From the NCBI RefSeq assembly GCF_001486585.1, contig NZ_LN909045.1, positions 109,368 to 173,367 of the forward strand: a DNA stretch of 64,000 nt. Reading direction: 5' to 3'. A model generated the notes under the pieces. That model worked only from the letters and a program-made list of their open reading frames with translations. It was not told the origin of the DNA and made no database searches. Shown here in pieces: positions 8,676-17,444 of this stretch (within the stretch, counting starts at the first letter, position 1; each line of letters begins with the position of its first letter). This DNA is from Paenibacillus senegalimassiliensis. GTDB lineage: Bacteria; Bacillota; Bacilli; Paenibacillales; Paenibacillaceae. Made by a program: the position numbers and the translations under genes.

Positions 8676-8724
8676 AAGCCCCGCAGGAGATGCGCTAGTA
8701 GGCGCAAGGATTCCAGCGGGGCTT
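8676..8724. terminator. Bidirectional hairpin between convergent genes
   Basis: AAGCCCCGC (8676-8684) pairs exactly with GCGGGGCTT (8716-8724), with a further small stem inside. It lies between genes ending at 8664 (+) and 8742 (-). T runs are short on both sides. Confidence 0.65.
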
Positions 8725-8741
8725 AACCATTTGTAATAAGG

Positions 8742-9479
8742 TTATACACGGTGCCGGAGGCGAATGAAGAAGAATTGTCCCACCAGACCGACAGCAAAGA
8801 TGATAAGACTGTCCCATGGCGATACGGTAAACGATGGCGTGACCTTGTTGAGTAGTGCCCCGATGAAAATGACGGCAACCGCAATCCCGATGTAGAGGCC
8901 AAAGGAGCGGAGATTGAAGCTGCGGGCAGAGGGATAGCGGGGCGTACTGGCTGTAGCTGTAGTTCCCACAACATCGGAGCCCCTTGACTGCTCTGTCCTG
9001 CCGGGATTAGCCAGGAACCGCGTAACCAATTCAATAAGCACGATGGACAGGCCGGCCATAATGAGTAGCGAAGAGCTGCTAATGACGGTGTATTCCATAC
9101 CGCCATCAAACCATTTGCTGAAGAAGCCGGTGATCATATAAATAAAGAAGACCCAGGTCAAAGCGATCCAAGGGATCATCGTATAATATCTAATCTTGGC
9201 TCCTAGCGTACGGGGCTTCCCCCTTTGCATATCATCAGTTAATTGTTCGCAGTAGGCGATCGGGTCGTCTCCAAACAGATCTGCTGCGGATACTCCCTTA
9301 CCTTGGCTATGAACCACTTGCCGAGCAAGATCAAGCAGTAGCGCCTCGCCTTTTACTGCGCTCAAGGGATTGGTTTCAGAGTGAATAAATTCGATCATGT
9401 TATTAAAATAAGCCTGATTATCCGGATTCATTTGCCGGTAAAGCGGCTTCCATTCACCGGTTAACTTCTGCGCATTCAT
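8742..9479 (-). CDS. DUF1129-like membrane protein
   Basis: A 245-residue protein. The first ~95 residues are soluble and helical and contain a conserved-looking ADLFGDDPIAYCEQL patch followed by KPRTLG. About four hydrophobic segments follow, including WIALTWVFFIYMIT and LGLIIF-like helices near the C-terminus. This order (helical region with a FG-D-P motif, then membrane part) fits the DUF1129 family, whose function is unknown. The reading frame continues upstream to 9785, but the ATG at 9479 with GGAAGGAGA upstream is the likely start. It has no partner in its operon. Confidence 0.65.
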   Translation of the reverse strand: MNAQKLTGEWKPLYRQMNPDNQAYFNNMIEFIHSETNPLSAVKGEALLLDLARQVVHSQGKGVSAADLFGDDPIAYCEQLTDDMQRGKPRTLGAKIRYYTMIPWIALTWVFFIYMITGFFSKWFDGGMEYTVISSSSLLIMAGLSIVLIELVTRFLANPGRTEQSRGSDVVGTTATASTPRYPSARSFNLRSFGLYIGIAVAVIFIGALLNKVTPSFTVSPWDSLIIFAVGLVGQFFFIRLRHRV

Positions 9480-9665
9480 GAATAAGGCGTCTCCTTCCGG
9501 TCTGATTATCCCTCGTAGTATACTGCAAGTTTTGCCTTGTCTGCAAGGAGCCAATTGACACCTGGCGGGCGGCAGTGATAAGATAAATCCATAAATCATA
9601 TTAAACTTATCGGAATTAAGAGTATAAAGTTCCTGCCAAGGAACGGGACAGGGGGAAGCGCCGGT

Positions 9666-10490
9666 ATGGAAAGACAAATTATTATCAAGCACGGAAGTGA
9701 GGAAATTGCGGCCAGTATCCACTATCCTGCTCAGAGCAAGCAGGAGGGACGCTGCCACCGTGCACCACTTACCATTATCTGCCACGGATTTGTAGGCAAC
9801 CGTATCGGTGTAGACCGGTTATTTCTCAAGACGGCCCGGGAATTGGCTGCGGATGGATACCTTGTGCTGCGCTTTGATTATCTGGGCTGCGGAGAGAGCA
9901 GCGGTAACTATGGAGAGCACGGCGTAGAGTCGCTGATTGCCCAGACCAGGGCTGTACTCGATTATGGGTTGGGGGCGTTTGATATCGATCCTACCCAGGT
10001 GTCCCTGATTGGGCATAGTCTGGGGGGAGCCATTGCCTTGCTGACGGCAATTCGCGATCGTCGGGTTAAGAATCTGGTTCTGTGGGCATCTGTAGGGTAT
10101 CCTTACAGTGATATTGTGAAGATCACGGGTCGAGAGGTCTATGACCGGGCAGTGAAGCAAGGCAGCGCTGATTATTTAGGCTATGGGCTGACCAAAGCTT
10201 ATTTCAATTCTCTGGGAGAATTCCAGCCGTTTCAGGAGGCTTCCAAATTTACAGGAGATGTGCTTGTCGTTCATGGCACCTCGGATGATGACATCCCGGC
10301 AGATTATGCTTTCTTGTATCAGAAGGTATTCTGGTTGCGCCCGGAAGGCCGCTGCGACAAGGAAATCATCTTCCAGGCAAATCATACCTTCTCCACCGGA
10401 GAGCACCAGCAGCAATTAATCCGCAAGACCAAAGATTGGTTGGGTGGTCTGGAGGCGGCCCAAGCCGAATGGCAGAACTGGATGATTTAG
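9666..10490 (+). CDS. Alpha/beta hydrolase (acyl esterase type)
   Basis: A 274-residue cytoplasmic serine hydrolase. The nucleophile elbow is GHSLGG with Ser near residue 118. The oxyanion segment is CHGFVGNR, the acid is the Asp region HGTSDDDIP and the catalytic His is in ANHTFS. DYLGCGESSG precedes the nucleophile, as in feruloyl- and cinnamoyl-esterase-like hydrolases. It starts at ATG 9666 after GGGGGAAG. It is a single gene; the substrate is unknown. Confidence 0.85.
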   Translation: MERQIIIKHGSEEIAASIHYPAQSKQEGRCHRAPLTIICHGFVGNRIGVDRLFLKTARELAADGYLVLRFDYLGCGESSGNYGEHGVESLIAQTRAVLDYGLGAFDIDPTQVSLIGHSLGGAIALLTAIRDRRVKNLVLWASVGYPYSDIVKITGREVYDRAVKQGSADYLGYGLTKAYFNSLGEFQPFQEASKFTGDVLVVHGTSDDDIPADYAFLYQKVFWLRPEGRCDKEIIFQANHTFSTGEHQQQLIRKTKDWLGGLEAAQAEWQNWMI

Positions 10491-10587
10491 AAGAATCCCC
10501 TACCTACATCATATGAAAGTGGTAAAAAACTTTCTGAAAGGATACAATGGAGGTGTAACCATACTGGTGTAGGGAGGTTTGAGAGTG

Positions 10588-11376
10588 ATGTCTCAGCCTG
10601 CATTGTTTATCGCACATGGATCACCTACTTTAGCTATTGAACAAAACGCTTATACAGAATTTCTTCGCCAATTGGGGCAGGAGGCATTGACCACGCCCAG
10701 AGCCATCGTGGTGTTCACAGCTCATTGGGACTCACCGGTCCAATGGCTAACGTCGGACGCACAGCATACGACGATGCATGATTATTACGGATTTCCGGAT
10801 GAAATGTATACGATTGATTATCCCGCACCGGGCAGCCCGGAGCTGAGCGAAGAAGTGGGAGCCATATTCCAGGCCCACAACTTGCCTTACAAGCGCTCGG
10901 AGGGAAGAGGACTTGATCACGGAGCCTGGGTGGTCTTGCGGCTGATGTTTCCGGAAGCGGACATTCCAGTCATCGCCTTATCGGTGGATTCCAAGCGAAC
11001 GCCGGAGGAGCAATATGCTATCGGCAAAATGTTATCTGAATTACGTCACCGTAACATTCTGGTAATTGCTAGCGGCGGGCTGGTGCACAATTTGCGCATG
11101 CTTGACAGCACGGCAGAGCAGCCAGTTGATTGGGCGGTGGAATTTGACGATTGGGTTGGAGAGCAACTGCAAAGCTGGAACCTGCATCAACTGTTCGACT
11201 ATGACCGGAAAGCCCCGCATGTGCGGATGGCGGTTCCCTCCTATGGGAAGGAACATTTTGTACCCTTACTCTACGCCATGGGCGCAGCGGATGATGAACG
11301 CCGGGCAGTCAAGCTGTTCCAGGATTATCAATTTGGCAGCTTAAGTTTGAATTGCTGGCGGTTTGGCGGCGAATAA
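10588..11376 (+). CDS. DODA-type (LigB family) extradiol dioxygenase
   Basis: A 262-residue metal enzyme of the class III extradiol ring-cleavage family, close to 4,5-DOPA dioxygenase/YgiD. Candidate metal-ligand histidines are in FIAHGSPTLA near the N-terminus, FTAHWDSP and GLDHGAWVVL. VASGGLVHNLR is the conserved C-terminal half motif. GGGAGG at 10572-10577 fits ATG 10588; the upstream in-frame TTG at 10579 is too close to it. The physiological substrate is uncertain, and YgiD proteins are often promiscuous toward catechols. Confidence 0.88.
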   Translation: MSQPALFIAHGSPTLAIEQNAYTEFLRQLGQEALTTPRAIVVFTAHWDSPVQWLTSDAQHTTMHDYYGFPDEMYTIDYPAPGSPELSEEVGAIFQAHNLPYKRSEGRGLDHGAWVVLRLMFPEADIPVIALSVDSKRTPEEQYAIGKMLSELRHRNILVIASGGLVHNLRMLDSTAEQPVDWAVEFDDWVGEQLQSWNLHQLFDYDRKAPHVRMAVPSYGKEHFVPLLYAMGAADDERRAVKLFQDYQFGSLSLNCWRFGGE

Positions 11377-11400
11377 TCGCTTCACCAAGCTTGCTGAATA

Positions 11401-11436
11401 AGCGCAGAACCTGCATTAGCGGGCTCTGCGCTTTTG
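11401..11436 (+). terminator. Intrinsic terminator after dioxygenase gene
   Basis: AGCGCAGA (11401-11408) pairs with TCTGCGCT (11425-11432), followed by TTTTG. Confidence 0.75.
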
Positions 11437-11525
11437 TATTTTTATTCCCTGATTTAGGTGATTCAACGTATAATAGAGGTTGTACTAATTAATAGAAAAT
11501 TCAGAAATAACGGAGGAATTGTATT

Positions 11526-12593
11526 TTGAAATTTTCGAAGCTTATTTCCATATTACTGATGTCCAGCTTGATCTTGTTGTCTGCCTGCGGAGACGCAGGT
11601 CAAACGGCTTCCCCCGCAGAGGGAATTACGCCCCCTCCGGTGATTGAACCGGATGAATCTGAACAAATTGTGGAGCCCCCGGCTCCTGCCTATATTGCCC
11701 CACTGACAGGCATGCCCTCGGAGGAACCGATCACCCAGCGACCGCTGGCCATCATGATCAACAATGCTCCGGCGGCCCGTCCACAATCAGGCTTAATCGA
11801 TGCTGACGTAGTGTACGAGGTGCTGGCTGAGGGCGGGGTGACCCGTCTGGTGTCCTTGTACCAAAGCAAAACCGACAACGCCAAGATCGGCCCCATTCGC
11901 AGCATTCGTCCTTATATGATCGACTTGGGCGAGAGCTATCATGCGGTGACGGTGCATGCCGGTGCAAGCAATGATGCCTATGCTATCCTGCAGGCCAAAC
12001 GCAAGGATGATTTGGACGAGATTACGAATGCAGGCTCTTACTTCTGGCGGGACAAGTCCCGGAAGGCTCCGCATAACCTGTACTCTAATGTGGAAACCTT
12101 GCTGGAAGGGGCATCAAAACGTGGCTACGAGACCGAAGCGGAACGCACGTTAGGTTATGTTTTTTATCCGGAAAATGAAGGTCCCAACACAGTAGAGAAA
12201 GCGAGCACGGTGGAAATCAAGTTCCAATTGGACAGTTACCGGGTCGGTTATGAATTCGACGCGGTTACCGGCGTGTATAAACGGTCGATTAACGAGAAGC
12301 CGCATAACGATCTGGAAAGCGGAGAGCAGCTCACTGCCGCAAATGTAGTTGTGATGGGGGCGGATCATCGGGTGCTTGACGATATCGGGCGGTTACAGGT
12401 GGGCCTGACCTTGGGAGGCGAGGCAATACTGTTCCAACAAGGACATGTGGTTCGTGCCCGGTGGATTCGGGAGGACAATGACATCATCCGGTTCGTTAAG
12501 GATAATCAGGAAGTGCCGATGGTTCCGGGAAAAACCTATATTCATATTGTGCCGAATGCGCCTGATTTCGACAGCCGTGTAAAGGCAGAGTAA
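11526..12593 (+). CDS. yerB: DUF3048 lipoprotein (YerB-like)
   Basis: A 355-residue exported lipoprotein. The signal peptide ends in a lipobox LLSAC, giving Cys near residue 20, followed by a Pro/Glu-rich linker to about residue 60. The DUF3048 body contains PLAIMINNAPAARPQSG, VYEVLAEGGVTR and FWRDKSRKAPHNLY. YerB of B. subtilis has the same plan. The start is TTG, chosen because GGAGG at 11512-11516 is spaced for it and the signal peptide begins immediately. TATAAT at 11469-11474 is a plausible -10. The function of the family is not known. Confidence 0.9.
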   Translation: MKFSKLISILLMSSLILLSACGDAGQTASPAEGITPPPVIEPDESEQIVEPPAPAYIAPLTGMPSEEPITQRPLAIMINNAPAARPQSGLIDADVVYEVLAEGGVTRLVSLYQSKTDNAKIGPIRSIRPYMIDLGESYHAVTVHAGASNDAYAILQAKRKDDLDEITNAGSYFWRDKSRKAPHNLYSNVETLLEGASKRGYETEAERTLGYVFYPENEGPNTVEKASTVEIKFQLDSYRVGYEFDAVTGVYKRSINEKPHNDLESGEQLTAANVVVMGADHRVLDDIGRLQVGLTLGGEAILFQQGHVVRARWIREDNDIIRFVKDNQEVPMVPGKTYIHIVPNAPDFDSRVKAE

Positions 12594-12788
12594 ACGAAAA
12601 AACAAGGTAATTGAGATTTTATGGATATAAAAGGATAACCATGGAATCTTGAAAGGGTTTTCCCACAAATTTCGGTGAAATGTTTGCGACATTATTAACC
12701 ATGTGTTAAAAGGTTGTGATAAGATAATCAGGGCTATGTAAAATTTCTTTCAGAAAATAGCCTATACCGAGAAAAGGGGGGGATCCTG

Positions 12789-13403
12789 ATGCGTGTAAGA
12801 AAGAAAGATATTTTCTTCCAAACGTTAGAGAACATGGCGGATGCCATCGTGCATTCGGCTGACTATTTTGCGCAGCAGGTAGCGGAATTCAAGGATGTTG
12901 AAGCCTTCGCCAAGCGAATGAAGGAATTTGAATCCCAGTGCGATGAGTATACCCATACGATCATCGTAGAATTGAACAAAACTTTCATCACACCGATTGA
13001 GCGCGATGACATCATGCATTTGATTACAGCGCTGGATGATGTGATTGACGGGCTTGAGGCCACGACGTCGCGGTTTTTCATGTATCATTTGACGGAACCG
13101 GATGAATATATTGCCCGTTTTGCTGAAATTTTGCGTACATCGGCTTATGAAATTCAGAAGGCCGTTCATTTGCTGTCTCAGAAGAAGCTGCTGGCGATCC
13201 GCGAGTATACGATTCGTTTGAACGACTTGGAGAATCAGGGCGATGAATTGCTGCGTATTTGCATCAAGGAATTGTTTATGAAGGTTACCGATCCGATTGA
13301 GCTGATCAAGAAGAAAGAAATCTATGAGCGGCTTGAAACGACGACGGACGCATGCGAGAAAGTGGCTAACATGCTGGAATCCATCATCATGCGTAATTCT
13401 TAA
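12789..13403 (+). CDS. DUF47 family PhoU-like phosphate transport accessory protein
   Basis: A 204-residue all-helical cytoplasmic protein of the DUF47/YkaA group. It has conserved FITPIERDDI near residue 75, then the DDVIDGLE metal-binding helix and the repeated ENQGDEL motif in the second half. DUF47 proteins pair with PiT transporters and are thought to regulate them; the PiT gene follows 81 bp downstream. The start ATG 12789 has GGGGGGATC upstream. The 195-bp upstream region contains two TTAA-type hexamers that weakly resemble a Pho box. Confidence 0.9.
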   Translation: MRVRKKDIFFQTLENMADAIVHSADYFAQQVAEFKDVEAFAKRMKEFESQCDEYTHTIIVELNKTFITPIERDDIMHLITALDDVIDGLEATTSRFFMYHLTEPDEYIARFAEILRTSAYEIQKAVHLLSQKKLLAIREYTIRLNDLENQGDELLRICIKELFMKVTDPIELIKKKEIYERLETTTDACEKVANMLESIIMRNS

Positions 13404-13484
13404 GAACTTTCATTACATTCGATTCCCGGGAGGTTGGAATTGCGCGGATTCACATAGAGAGATAGCCATCTGTGCAAAAAAGCT

Positions 13485-14474
13485 ATGGATACGAGTTTAC
13501 TGATTATTTTAATCGTTATCTTTTTGGCGCTGGCGTTTGACTTCATCAACGGCTTTCATGATACGGCAAATGCCATAGCGACCTCAGTGTCGACGCGTGC
13601 ATTGAAGCCGCGAACCGCAATTATGATGGCGGCTGTCATGAACTTCTTGGGCGCGATTATGTTCACCGGCGTTGCCAAGACGATTGGTGGAAGCGTAGCT
13701 GACCCCGCGAAGCTGGATAACGGTCTGGAGATACTTGTCGCTACGTTGCTGTCGGCGATTATATGGAATCTGATTACCTGGTGGTTCGGGATTCCTTCCT
13801 CTTCGTCGCATGCTTTGATTGGCTCTCTGGCGGGTGCGGTGTATGTCGGTGCCGGATCTGAGAAGCTGAACTGGAGCGGATTCAAAACGATTATTGAAGG
13901 ATTGATTTTCTCCCCACTGCTGGCCTTTGGACTTGGCTTCATCGTGATGATGATCCTGAAGTGGATCTTCGCCCGTCGTAGTCCACATACGGTCAATAAG
14001 GGCTTCCGTTCGATGCAAATCCTGACGGCTGCCTTGCAGAGCTTCACGCATGGTACGAATGATGCGCAGAAGGCGATGGGGATTATCACGTTTGCTTTGG
14101 TTACGGCCGGATTCCAGGATCATATGGAGGTTCCGCTGTGGGTTAAGCTTTCGGCAGCTACGGCGATGGCGCTAGGAACGTCGATCGGCGGCTGGAAAAT
14201 TATCAAGACAATGGGTACCAAGATATTCAAGATTGAACCGATTAATGGTTTTGCTTCGGATATCTCAGCGGCATCCGTTATCTTTGGAGCTACGCTGTTT
14301 CACTTGCCGGTCAGCACTACGCATGCGATTACATCGGCAATTCTGGGCGTCGGCTCTGCCAAACGCTTCTCCGCTGTACGTTGGTCAATGGCGGGGCGAA
14401 TTGTCATTGCTTGGGTCATTACGATTCCGATTGTGTTCCTGATGGCCGGAGGAATTTATAAATTGTTGTTCTAG
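13485..14474 (+). CDS. pit: PiT family inorganic phosphate transporter
   Basis: A 329-residue integral membrane low-affinity phosphate:cation symporter. Both family signatures are visible: GFHDTANAIATSVSTRAL near the N-terminus, and its inverted-repeat partner FTHGTNDAQKAMGIIT in the second half. WWFGIPSSSSHALIG and FHLPVSTTHAITSAILG are the other matched pair. About ten hydrophobic segments are present. The start is ATG 13485 with a weak ribosome binding site; the better GGGAGG at 13429 is too far away and its frame is closed, so coupling to the DUF47 gene is possible. Confidence 0.95.
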   Translation: MDTSLLIILIVIFLALAFDFINGFHDTANAIATSVSTRALKPRTAIMMAAVMNFLGAIMFTGVAKTIGGSVADPAKLDNGLEILVATLLSAIIWNLITWWFGIPSSSSHALIGSLAGAVYVGAGSEKLNWSGFKTIIEGLIFSPLLAFGLGFIVMMILKWIFARRSPHTVNKGFRSMQILTAALQSFTHGTNDAQKAMGIITFALVTAGFQDHMEVPLWVKLSAATAMALGTSIGGWKIIKTMGTKIFKIEPINGFASDISAASVIFGATLFHLPVSTTHAITSAILGVGSAKRFSAVRWSMAGRIVIAWVITIPIVFLMAGGIYKLLF

Positions 14475-14490
14475 GGTAATGCAGCGTAGA

Positions 14491-14516
14491 AAGCCAATCT
14501 TTGGAGATTGGCTTTT
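14491..14516. terminator. Intrinsic terminator after the PiT gene
   Basis: AAGCCAATCT pairs perfectly with AGATTGGCTT around TTGG, followed by a T run on the + strand. It also stands at the end of the convergent gene at 14565. Confidence 0.9.
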
Positions 14517-14564
14517 TTGAATTGTCGGCAGACTTGTCTAAGGCCAAGCAGCAACGCCGCCGAA

Positions 14565-15089
14565 TTAACGGCGGCGCTTGCCTGTTTTACTGGACTTGCC
14601 TGAGCCTGAGCTTCCCTTCTTGCCGGATGTACTGCGCTTGCGGCTGCCAGAGCCCGTCGAACCGGAAGTGCTCTTCTTACGCTTGCCAGACTTGCGGCGC
14701 CGGGGTCTGTACTCTTCCAGGCTACCGGCCGAGCCGCTCTTGCCACCAGGCAGGAAAGCGGTGAACAGCTTCGCCATAGGAGCAAATTGCTGCACGGTTT
14801 GCATAACCTTCTGAACCTGACCTACCTTGTCTAGAATCCCGTCGATTCCCCCCAGGCGGTCCACCATCCCTTTCAAATCACTCATGCTTGGCAGGGATAA
14901 GCCGCCACCGGATGCCGCCGGCTTGGGCGTGACGGGACTTACGGGTGTAGGTCCCTGTGACGGGGAAGAGAAGGGCATAAGCGATGAAGATTGGGCCTTG
15001 ATCTCATAAGGGCCTAGCCCCGGGTAGTAATCGCTGTATGGATAAGACGGGGGCAGTTGGCTTTGCCGTGGATCGTAATGTTGTGGCAT
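14565..15089 (-). CDS. YqfQ/VrrA-like protein
   Basis: A 174-residue protein in three parts: a Pro/Tyr/Ser-rich N-terminus (1-60), a helical core with LGGIDGILDKVGQVQKVMQT followed by FAPMAKLF (about residues 75-115), and a very basic Lys/Arg/Ser/Gly tail of about 50 residues rich in SGK and SGS units. The core matches my memory of the YqfQ/VrrA family, known from a variable repeat in Bacillus anthracis. There is no signal peptide. GGAAAGTGAT precedes ATG 15089. Function unknown; the tail could bind nucleic acid or anionic polymer. Confidence 0.65.
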   Translation of the reverse strand: MPQHYDPRQSQLPPSYPYSDYYPGLGPYEIKAQSSSLMPFSSPSQGPTPVSPVTPKPAASGGGLSLPSMSDLKGMVDRLGGIDGILDKVGQVQKVMQTVQQFAPMAKLFTAFLPGGKSGSAGSLEEYRPRRRKSGKRKKSTSGSTGSGSRKRSTSGKKGSSGSGKSSKTGKRRR

Positions 15090-15236
15090 AATATCACTTT
15101 CCTTTTTTATAATTGGGCGATTCTATCACTATACTGTATGTGCCGGGCGGACTTGGCGTATGGACGAATGTCCCGGTTGTGGTAGGCGTTTGCGGATTTT
15201 GGGCGTTCTTTCTGTGATGCGTGAAACCGTTAATGC

Positions 15237-15266
15237 TTGAAAAGGTGTATGCCCCTCAGGTACAAT
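15237..15266 (+). promoter_or_regulatory. Promoter of the yerC-like gene
   Basis: TTGAAA (15237-15242) and TACAAT (15261-15266) are separated by 18 bp. The -35 coincides with an in-frame TTG start, so the transcript cannot include that start; this supports the GTG at 15306. Confidence 0.6.
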
Positions 15267-15305
15267 GAGGATGGGGTTACAGTAATTGTAGGGGATGATT
15301 ATGGA

Positions 15306-15596
15306 GTGCAACTGAAAAAATTAAACGACAAGTCGATCGATCAATTATTTGAGGCCATCTTAACGTTGAAAGACATCGAGGAATGCTATATCTTTTTTGA
15401 CGATCTCTGCACGGTGAACGAAATTCAGTCTCTGTCCCAGCGTCTGGAGGTAGCGCGGATGCTTGGCAAGGGCAATACTTACAATCAGATTGAAGCGGAG
15501 ACGGGAGCAAGTACGGCCACGATTTCGCGGGTGAAACGTTGCCTCAATTATGGCAACGATGGATACAAAATGGCACTGGACCGTCTGGGCCGTTAA
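15306..15596 (+). CDS. yerC: YerC/YecD family TrpR-like DNA-binding protein
   Basis: A 96-residue TrpR-superfamily protein. LCTVNEIQSLSQRLEVARML followed by YNQIEAETGASTATISRVKR is the helix-turn-helix that defines the YerC/YecD group. GTG 15306 is chosen because AGGGGATG lies at 15290-15297 and the protein then begins with QLKKL, as relatives do. The longer frame from 15237 would start inside the promoter. The chelatase gene begins 14 bases after the stop, so the two likely form an operon. The regulated genes are unknown. Confidence 0.88.
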   Translation: MQLKKLNDKSIDQLFEAILTLKDIEECYIFFDDLCTVNEIQSLSQRLEVARMLGKGNTYNQIEAETGASTATISRVKRCLNYGNDGYKMALDRLGR

Positions 15597-15610
15597 GCGC
15601 GGTGACAGAT

Positions 15611-16450
15611 ATGGTGCCTGACAAGCCACATCTCAGGCCGGGAGAGGGAGATGTCTCTTCCGGCCTGGGTGTTCTTCGTAAGCCGGGTGTATTGGTGATT
15701 AGTCACGGCTCAGCAGACAAGCATTGGGTGGCCCTTGTGGATGAAGCGGTAGAGGCTGCCATGGGTTATTTGCCTGCGGACCTTCCCGTCTACAGTTCCT
15801 ATCTGGAATTGGTACCGGGGCGGCTTATTCAGAATGGAATTAACTGGCTGGAGACGCAAGGGGTGACGGACATGATCGTCATACCTTTCTTCGTGTCCTC
15901 AGGCAGTACACATATTGATGAGATCGCCTATGCCCTTGGGGTGAAGGCGGCGCCGGAGAAGGACACCGAAATGAAGCGACTTCGGGTTTCGGCTCGGGTG
16001 CTTTTTGGCGATCCTATAGATGATGATCCTCTGGTTGCAGAGATGGTATGGGATAAGATCAAGACATTATCGGTCAAGGCTGAACGGGAAGTGCTGCTCC
16101 TGGTGGGCCATGGCAGCCGTTATACCGAATTTTTGCGGCGCTGGGAGCTGGGAATGACCTCTCTGGCTGAACGAACCGGACAGCTTAGTGGTCTTGCGGC
16201 TACCGATGTAGCGTTTCTGTCTCCCGACACGCTTGGCGAGAAGGTCCGTTACTGGACGGAAGAGCGGGCCATGGAAGTGCTGGTGGCACCGCTGTTCCTG
16301 AGCACGGGTTATTTTACGAAGAGAACGATTCCCGGAAGGCTGGAAGGGCTGCGGCACCGTTATGCCGGGGAGTCCTTGCTGCCGCATCCATTGCTTGCTC
16401 GCTGGATGTCGCAGCAAATATTGAATATAATGAAGTTGTTCACATTATGA
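15611..16450 (+). CDS. CbiX/SirB-type sirohydrochlorin chelatase family protein
   Basis: A protein of about 279 residues with two tandem CbiX-like half domains. The first has VLVISHGSADKHW, the second VLLLVGHGSRYTEF; the conserved His after the first strand is the metal/tetrapyrrole ligand of these chelatases. Each half also carries the expected late motif (VIPFFVSSGSTHIDEI; VAPLFLSTGYFTK). It could insert Fe or Co into sirohydrochlorin or a related ring, but no tetrapyrrole genes are nearby. The start is uncertain: ATG 15611 or GTG 15602 are possible, and the upstream frame to 15539 overlaps yerC. Confidence 0.8.
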   Translation: MVPDKPHLRPGEGDVSSGLGVLRKPGVLVISHGSADKHWVALVDEAVEAAMGYLPADLPVYSSYLELVPGRLIQNGINWLETQGVTDMIVIPFFVSSGSTHIDEIAYALGVKAAPEKDTEMKRLRVSARVLFGDPIDDDPLVAEMVWDKIKTLSVKAEREVLLLVGHGSRYTEFLRRWELGMTSLAERTGQLSGLAATDVAFLSPDTLGEKVRYWTEERAMEVLVAPLFLSTGYFTKRTIPGRLEGLRHRYAGESLLPHPLLARWMSQQILNIMKLFTL

Positions 16451-16471
16451 TAATCAGGTGGCGTTGACCTT

Positions 16472-17353
16472 ATGAAGAGAGCTAGGCTGATCTATAATCC
16501 AACCTCGGGAAGAGAGGAAATTCGGCGTTTGCTGCCGGATGTGCTGGAGCGGCTGGACCGTCACGGCATCGAGACTTCGTGCCATGCGACGACCGGAGAG
16601 GGCGATGCGACTCGGGAAGCGGCTTGGGCCGTGGAGCGCGGCTATGACATCATCATCGCCGCCGGCGGAGACGGCACACTGAATGAGGTCGTCAACGGCA
16701 TGGCGGGGCTTAACACCTTGCCTCCATTGGGCGTATTTCCCATGGGGACGACCAACGATTTTGCCCGCGCGATGGGGATACCCCGGCGTTGGGAGGATTA
16801 TTGCGACCTGGTCATCGAGAATAAAACGAGACCCATTGACATCGGTAGGGTTAATGGCCGCCATTTCATTAATATTGCGGGCGGCGGTACGCTGACCGAA
16901 TTGACGTACGAGGTGCCAAGCAAGCTGAAGACGTTGATTGGGCAGTTGGCTTATTATGTGAAGGGCGTCGAGAAGATGGTGAGTCTGTCACCAACGCAAT
17001 TAATCATCGATGCGGAAGGCTACGATACCGTTGAGGGTGAGTTCATGCTGTTCCTGATCGCTAACAGCAATTCGGTAGGCGGCTTCGAGAAGCTGGCGCC
17101 TGACGCGCGTATCGATGATGGGCTGCTCGATGTCATTGCCGTGAAGAAATGCAATCTGGCGGAGTTCATCCGCTTGGTGTCGCTCGCGCTGCGTGGCGAT
17201 CATCTGGATGATCCGCATGTGGCCTACTTCAAGACACCGCGGATGTCCGTGACCTCCCCTGGGCAAGTACAGCTCAACCTGGACGGCGAGCTCGGCGGCG
17301 AGCTTCCCGGCGTGTTCGAGGTGCTGCCACAGCATTTGCATATATTTGCTTAG
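16472..17353 (+). CDS. dgkB: DgkB, diacylglycerol kinase
   Basis: A soluble lipid kinase that phosphorylates diacylglycerol from lipoteichoic acid synthesis, returning it to phospholipid. The 293-residue protein shows RLIYNPTSGREE at the N-terminus, the nucleotide-binding IIIAAGGDGTLNEVVNG, MGTTNDFARA, and PDARIDDGLLDVI near residue 210, all hallmarks of the DgkB/LCB5 fold. In B. subtilis dgkB is next to rlmCD (yefA); here the two are separated by about 3 kb of reverse-strand genes. A GC-rich hairpin at 17380-17417 follows. Confidence 0.93.
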   Translation: MKRARLIYNPTSGREEIRRLLPDVLERLDRHGIETSCHATTGEGDATREAAWAVERGYDIIIAAGGDGTLNEVVNGMAGLNTLPPLGVFPMGTTNDFARAMGIPRRWEDYCDLVIENKTRPIDIGRVNGRHFINIAGGGTLTELTYEVPSKLKTLIGQLAYYVKGVEKMVSLSPTQLIIDAEGYDTVEGEFMLFLIANSNSVGGFEKLAPDARIDDGLLDVIAVKKCNLAEFIRLVSLALRGDHLDDPHVAYFKTPRMSVTSPGQVQLNLDGELGGELPGVFEVLPQHLHIFA

Positions 17354-17379
17354 ATGGTACGAGAAGTATCTGCGCGTTA

Positions 17380-17417
17380 AGAGCCTTCCCATTGCTATGC
17401 TTGCACGGGAAGGCTCT
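17380..17417 (+). terminator. Hairpin after dgkB
   Basis: AGAGCCTTCCC (17380-17390) pairs perfectly with GGGAAGGCTCT (17407-17417). The T run is poor (TATATG), so termination efficiency is uncertain. Confidence 0.6.
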
Positions 17418-17444
17418 ATATGCGTGAGTAACCACTTAATTTAG

